Shown one piece after another: positions 7,072 through 9,733 of a stretch of 9,733 nucleotides of DNA. Below the pieces are notes generated by a model, which had not been told where the DNA came from, did no database searches, and saw only the letters and a list, made by a program, of their open reading frames with translations. Source of the stretch: an uncultured Eubacteriales bacterium (lineage in GTDB: Bacteria; Bacillota; Clostridia; Lachnospirales; CAG-274); NCBI GenBank assembly GCA_902496345.1, contig CABVAP010000085.1, forward strand, positions 1-9,733, in the 5' to 3' direction. The position numbers were made by a program, and so were the translations under genes. Position 1 is the stretch's first letter. The number at the start of each line of letters is the position of its first letter.

Positions 7072-8454
7072 ATGGAAAAAAGTATGGATAAAGTTGTTGC
7101 TCTCTCTAAAGCAAGAGGTTTTGTTTATGCAGGTTCTGAAATCTATGGCGGACTTGCTAACACTTGGGATTATGGCCCTTTAGGTGTGGAGCTTAAAAAC
7201 AACGTTAAAAAAGCTTGGTGGAAAAAATTTGTTCAGGAAAGCCCTTACAACGTTGGGGTTGACTGTGCTATACTTATGAACCCTGAAGTTTGGGTTGCTT
7301 CTGGTCACGTTGGTGGTTTTAACGACCCTCTTATGGACTGTAAAGAGTGCCACGAACGTTTTAGAGCTGACAAAATAATTGAAGACTATATGAAAGAACA
7401 AGGTATTGACGAAAACCCTGACGGTTGGTCTAATGAAAAAATGGAAAATTATATCAAAGAAAATAATATTCCTTGCCCAAGCTGTGGCGAACACAACTTT
7501 ACTGAAATTAGACAATTTAACCTTATGTTTAAAACTCACGCTGGTGTTACAGAAGACAGTAAAAATGTTGTTTATCTTCGTCCAGAAACTGCACAGGGTA
7601 TATTCGTAAACTTTAAAAATGTTCAAAGAACCAGCCGTAAAAAAATTCCTTTCGGTATTGCTCAAATCGGTAAATCTTTTAGAAACGAAATTACTCCTGG
7701 TAACTTCACTTTTAGAACAAGAGAATTTGAACAAATGGAACTTGAATTTTTCTGTAAACCTGGTACTGAAATTGAGTGGTTTGAATACTGGAAAAAATAT
7801 TGTGTAAACTTCTTAAAGAGTCTTAATATTAAAGATGAAAATATCGTTATGAGAGACCACGAAAAAGAAGAACTTGCTCATTACAGCAACGCTACTACTG
7901 ATATTGAATATATGTTCCCATTTGGAAAAGGCGAACTCTGGGGTATTGCGTCAAGAACTGATTACGACCTTACTCAACATTCTGAACATTCCGGCGAAAC
8001 TCTTGACTATTTTGACCAGACTACAAACGAAAAATATATCCCTTACTGTATTGAACCTTCCTTAGGTGCTGACAGAGTTACCCTTGCTTTCCTTTGTGAA
8101 GCTTATGACGAAGAAGAACTTGAGGGCGGAGATGTTAGAACTGTTTTACACTTCCACCCTGCATTAGCTCCTGTTAAAGCTGCTATTCTTCCTCTTTCTA
8201 AAAAATTGTCTGATGACGCTATGAAAGTTTATGAAGAACTTTCTAAGTATTTCAATTGTGAATTTGATGATGCATCAAGTATCGGTAAAAGATACAGACG
8301 TCAAGACGAAATCGGTACTCCTTTCTGTATCACTTATGATTTTGACTCTCAAGAAGACCAGTCTGTTACTATCCGTGATAGAGATACTATGGAACAAGAA
8401 AGAGTTAAAATCTCTGAACTTAAAGACTTCTTACTTAAGAAAATTGAATTTTAA
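7072..8454 (+). CDS. glyQS: glycine--tRNA ligase, dimeric class II type
   Basis: This protein charges tRNA-Gly with glycine, using ATP, in the cytoplasm. At 460 aa it has the normal length of the single-chain, alpha2-type bacterial enzyme. The start at 7072 follows GGAGG (7059-7063) by 8 nt; an in-frame TTG at 7015 lacks a ribosome site and would add 19 unlikely residues. Visible are the N-terminal ARGFVYAGSEIYGGLANTWD motif, two Cys pairs in the insertion (C90/C93 and C135/C138) that may bind zinc, and LRPETAQGIF. Class II motif 2 includes FRNE (203-206) and FTFRTREFEQME. Motif 3 is EPSLGADR (328-335). An anticodon-binding domain runs from about H362 (HPALAPVKAAILPL) to the end. It has its own promoter just after radC and no T-box leader. 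All catalytic motifs look intact. Confidence 0.97.
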   Translation: MEKSMDKVVALSKARGFVYAGSEIYGGLANTWDYGPLGVELKNNVKKAWWKKFVQESPYNVGVDCAILMNPEVWVASGHVGGFNDPLMDCKECHERFRADKIIEDYMKEQGIDENPDGWSNEKMENYIKENNIPCPSCGEHNFTEIRQFNLMFKTHAGVTEDSKNVVYLRPETAQGIFVNFKNVQRTSRKKIPFGIAQIGKSFRNEITPGNFTFRTREFEQMELEFFCKPGTEIEWFEYWKKYCVNFLKSLNIKDENIVMRDHEKEELAHYSNATTDIEYMFPFGKGELWGIASRTDYDLTQHSEHSGETLDYFDQTTNEKYIPYCIEPSLGADRVTLAFLCEAYDEEELEGGDVRTVLHFHPALAPVKAAILPLSKKLSDDAMKVYEELSKYFNCEFDDASSIGKRYRRQDEIGTPFCITYDFDSQEDQSVTIRDRDTMEQERVKISELKDFLLKKIEF

Positions 8455-8478
8455 TTTATACTAAAACTATAAAAGTAA

Positions 8479-8514
8479 AACCATAGACATACTATTCCTG
8501 TTATGCCTATGGTT
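8479..8514 (+). other. hairpin between glyQS and the RpiB-like gene
   Basis: AACCATAGACATA (8479-8491) pairs with TATGCCTATGGTT (8502-8514): 12 of 13 positions pair around a 10-nt loop. It may be a weak terminator or attenuator for glyQS read-through, or an mRNA-stability or processing site. No T-run follows, so terminator function is doubtful. It ends 16 nt before the GGAGG of the next gene. Confidence 0.5.
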
Positions 8515-8543
8515 CTATTAATAAATTTATGGAGGATTTTAAA

Positions 8544-9182
8544 ATGAAAATTGCTTTAATTAATGAAAATAGCCAGGCTGGCAAAAATGAACTTATTTTT
8601 AACACTTTAAAAGGTGTTGTTGAACCTATGGGTCACGAAGTTTACAATTATGGTATGTACACTGCTGATGACGAAGTTCAACTTACTTACGTTAAAGCTG
8701 GTCTTCTTACTGCTATTTTAATCAACTCTGGTGCTGCTGACTTTGTTATCACTGGTTGTGGTACTGGTGAGGGTGCTATGCTTGCTTGCAACGCTTTCCC
8801 TAAAGTATTATGCGGACACATTGTTGACCCTTCTGACGCTTATATGTTTGGTCAGATTAATGACGGTAACTCTATCGCTTTACCTTTTGCTAAAGGTTTT
8901 GGTTGGGGTGCTGAACTTAATCTTCAATACATATTTGAAAAAATTTTCACTGGTGAAAGAGGACAGGGTTATCCTAAAGAAAGAGTTGTTCCTGAACAGG
9001 CTAACAAAAAAATTCTTGACCAAGTTAAGGAAATTACTCACAAAGATATGTTGACTATCCTTAAAGAAATCGACCAGACTTTCCTTAAAGAAACTGTAAG
9101 CGGTGCAAAATTCCAAGAATACTTTTTTGCAAATTGCAAAGATGATGCAATTGCTGAATACATCAAAGGTATCTTAGCTTAA
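8544..9182 (+). CDS. RpiB/LacA/LacB family sugar-phosphate isomerase, divergent
   Basis: This 212-aa cytoplasmic protein belongs to the ribose-5-phosphate isomerase B/galactose-6-phosphate isomerase family, which interconverts aldose and ketose phosphates. The start at 8544 follows GGAGG (8531-8535) by 8 nt; the in-frame ATG at 8529 overlaps that site. Family features are ITGCGTGEGAMLACNAFP (69-86), where C72 matches the catalytic Cys of E. coli RpiB, and QINDGNSIAL (104-113), matching the conserved HNDTNVL-type segment. Three things are odd. The N-terminal SDHAG signature is replaced by NENSQAGKNE. The His usually before NDxN is Ile105. A tail of about 65 residues extends past the usual length of about 150. 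The substrate may therefore not be ribose 5-phosphate. I see no sugar-transport or pentose-pathway neighbours. Codons are those of a well-expressed gene (many CTT, GCT, GGT), as in glyQS. Confidence 0.8.
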   Translation: MKIALINENSQAGKNELIFNTLKGVVEPMGHEVYNYGMYTADDEVQLTYVKAGLLTAILINSGAADFVITGCGTGEGAMLACNAFPKVLCGHIVDPSDAYMFGQINDGNSIALPFAKGFGWGAELNLQYIFEKIFTGERGQGYPKERVVPEQANKKILDQVKEITHKDMLTILKEIDQTFLKETVSGAKFQEYFFANCKDDAIAEYIKGILA

Positions 9183-9193
9183 TAAGTAAGACC

Positions 9194-9219
9194 TTGGGGC
9201 GTTGCCCCAATCCCCCACT
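9194..9219 (-). repeat. GGGGCAA-type GC hairpin, inverted copy
   Basis: TTGGGGC (9194-9200), loop GTT, and GCCCCAA (9204-9210) form a 7-bp hairpin, followed by TCCCCCAC. Read on the minus strand it resembles the GTGGGG...GGGGCAACGCCCCA module at 9653-9675 and the module at 331-350. It begins 11 nt after the stop of the RpiB-like gene. It could act as a weak stop or 3'-end protector for that mRNA, but there is no T-run on the + strand. Confidence 0.55.
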
Positions 9220-9229
9220 AGCTTTCAGC

Positions 9230-9248
9230 ACTTTTGCTACGCAAAAGT
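9230..9248. repeat. short perfect hairpin next to P1 copy 2
   Basis: ACTTTTGC, loop TAC, GCAAAAGT is a perfect 8-bp stem-loop. It lies directly beside the inverted palindromic repeat at 9256-9319 and is probably another module of the same intergenic repeat cluster. Confidence 0.5.
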
Positions 9249-9255
9249 AGGCAAC

Positions 9256-9319
9256 GGCACATTCGCTTGCGTAAAAACAAAATTGAACCGTTTTTGTTTT
9301 TACTTGTGCAAGCTTATAA
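9256..9319 (-). repeat. palindromic repeat, short-armed copy (family P1)
   Basis: This is the reverse-oriented relative of the element at 34-117. A perfect 12-bp stem (9271-9282 with 9292-9303) surrounds the loop TTGAACCGT, which on the minus strand is ACGGTTCAA. The flanks GGCACATTCGCTTGC and TTGTGCAAGC match the other copy. It is 64 nt against 84 nt, the difference being 10 bp missing from each arm. Confidence 0.75.
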
Positions 9320-9335
9320 CCAATGTCTTATGCCT

Positions 9336-9353
9336 ATCGGAATTCTTTCCGAT
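9336..9353. repeat. short hairpin in the 3' repeat cluster
   Basis: ATCGGAA, loop TTCT, TTCCGAT is a perfect 7-bp stem-loop. An imperfect A/T-rich inverted repeat follows at about 9374-9412 (AAAAACAAAAT facing ATTTTTTGTCTTT). Both are non-coding and look like further, perhaps decayed, palindromic modules. Confidence 0.4.
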
Positions 9354-9470
9354 GCCCATTGAAAAAAGCTAGGCAAAAACAAAATTTTCGATAGATTTTT
9401 TGTCTTTACTGAAAGTGATAAAAGTGTTGAAAGTAGGTGGGGTAATGGGGCAAACTTTTAGTAAGTTTAA

Positions 9471-9510
9471 AAATTTCTCTAGGGTTACAAACCTTAGAGA
9501 AATTTTTTTT
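9471..9510 (+). terminator. strong rho-independent terminator
   Basis: AAATTTCTCTAGGGT (9471-9485) pairs along all 15 positions with ACCTTAGAGAAATTT (9491-9505), including one G-U pair, around the loop TACAA, and a T-run extends to 9510. It lies 289 nt after the RpiB-like gene with no gene between. It may end a transcript carrying a long, structured 3' UTR, or a separate small RNA. An A-rich 5' side means some activity on the minus strand is also possible. Confidence 0.8.
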
Positions 9511-9540
9511 ATGTGTTAATATTAAGACCTTGGGGTAGAC

Positions 9541-9675
9541 AAAAATAAAGATTTTGCAAAAATTTTATTTCTACCACCTTTAGTCGACAACACGAAAGGA
9601 AACGTAGTTTCCGACAAAAGTTCTTTGCCCCGCTTTCTTACAAGAAAGCGGGTGGGGTAGTGGGGCAACGCCCCA
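9541..9675 (+). repeat. composite multi-hairpin repeat, copy 2 (family P2)
   Basis: This is a direct-orientation relative of 191-350. It has AAAAATAAAG (9541-9550) opening an A/T hairpin, GGAAAC/GTTTCC (9598-9612, loop GTA), then CAAAAGTT (9615-9622). Next is a perfect hairpin CCCGCTTTCT/AGAAAGCGGG around TACA (9629-9652), and finally TGGGGC/GCCCCA (9661-9675, loop AAC). Order and spacing match copy 1, but the central hairpin has a different sequence. Confidence 0.7.
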
Positions 9676-9733
9676 TATGCACTAACTTATAAATAATAAC
9701 TGATTTTTAGCACATATTTAGAGCTTTTTTTAA

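Larger units (their letters stand above)
9183..9733. other. gene-free 3' region
   Basis: No credible gene is visible on either strand in these 551 nt. The stretch holds the palindromic repeats and terminator listed separately, plus two copies of AAGACCTTGGGG (9188-9199 and 9524-9535). From 9676 to the end only A/T-rich sequence ending in a T-run is seen; the next gene must lie outside the window. Confidence 0.7.

Noticed and set aside
7180..7734. 184-codon minus-strand open frame
   Set aside because: It lies wholly inside glyQS, whose full set of class II motifs is intact, so this is an antisense shadow of codon bias.
34..9319. Possible composite transposon bounded by the inverted P1 elements
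   Set aside because: The pair is inverted and flanks all five genes, but there is no transposase, and the enclosed genes include housekeeping glyQS. No target-site duplication is evident. Independent copies of a dispersed repeat are simpler.

Overview
The window is AT-rich DNA that looks like a low-GC anaerobic Firmicute of class Clostridia, perhaps a Lachnospirales/Tyzzerella/Anaerotignum-like gut bacterium. This placement is inferred from three things: strong GGAGG-type ribosome sites, AT-rich codon use, and family variants (a DUF402 protein, a RadC with the HAGHRGR start, a dimeric glycyl-tRNA synthetase, an SLH/InlB-B-repeat surface protein) typical of that group. All five genes lie on the + strand.

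Layout. 1-517: no gene, but dense palindromic repeats and then a probable promoter. 518-5611: one giant secreted surface protein of 1697 aa. It has a signal peptide, a unique N-terminal region, twelve InlB B-type repeats, Ig-like and 'bacterial repeat' modules, and a C-terminal SLH cell-wall anchor, and is followed by a hairpin terminator. 5684-6999: a promoter, then a two-gene operon of a DUF402 protein (nucleotide phosphatase-like family) and a RadC/JAB-domain protein, with the stop of the first overlapping the ribosome site of the second. 7004-8454: a consensus-like promoter and the glycyl-tRNA synthetase gene glyQS. 8479-9182: a hairpin and then a divergent RpiB/LacAB-family isomerase with a C-terminal extension. 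9183-9733: no gene, but a second cluster of palindromic repeats and one strong terminator.

The genes do not form one pathway. The surface protein is an independent unit, DUF402-radC is a small housekeeping-like operon, and glyQS and the isomerase follow as chromosomal genes. No transposase, integrase, phage, toxin, CRISPR or defence gene is visible.

The most notable signals are two. First, the InlB-repeat array carries a higher-order duplication: a block of three 219-bp units was copied in tandem, giving a 657-bp period. Second, the intergenic DNA at both ends carries the same modular palindromic elements. One pair is inverted and differs by a symmetric 10-bp lengthening of both stem arms. 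A second, composite pair is in direct orientation, with conserved outer modules and a central hairpin whose sequence differs completely while staying perfectly self-complementary. That pattern suggests selection for, or generation of, structure rather than sequence. I see no convincing new defence or metabolic system.
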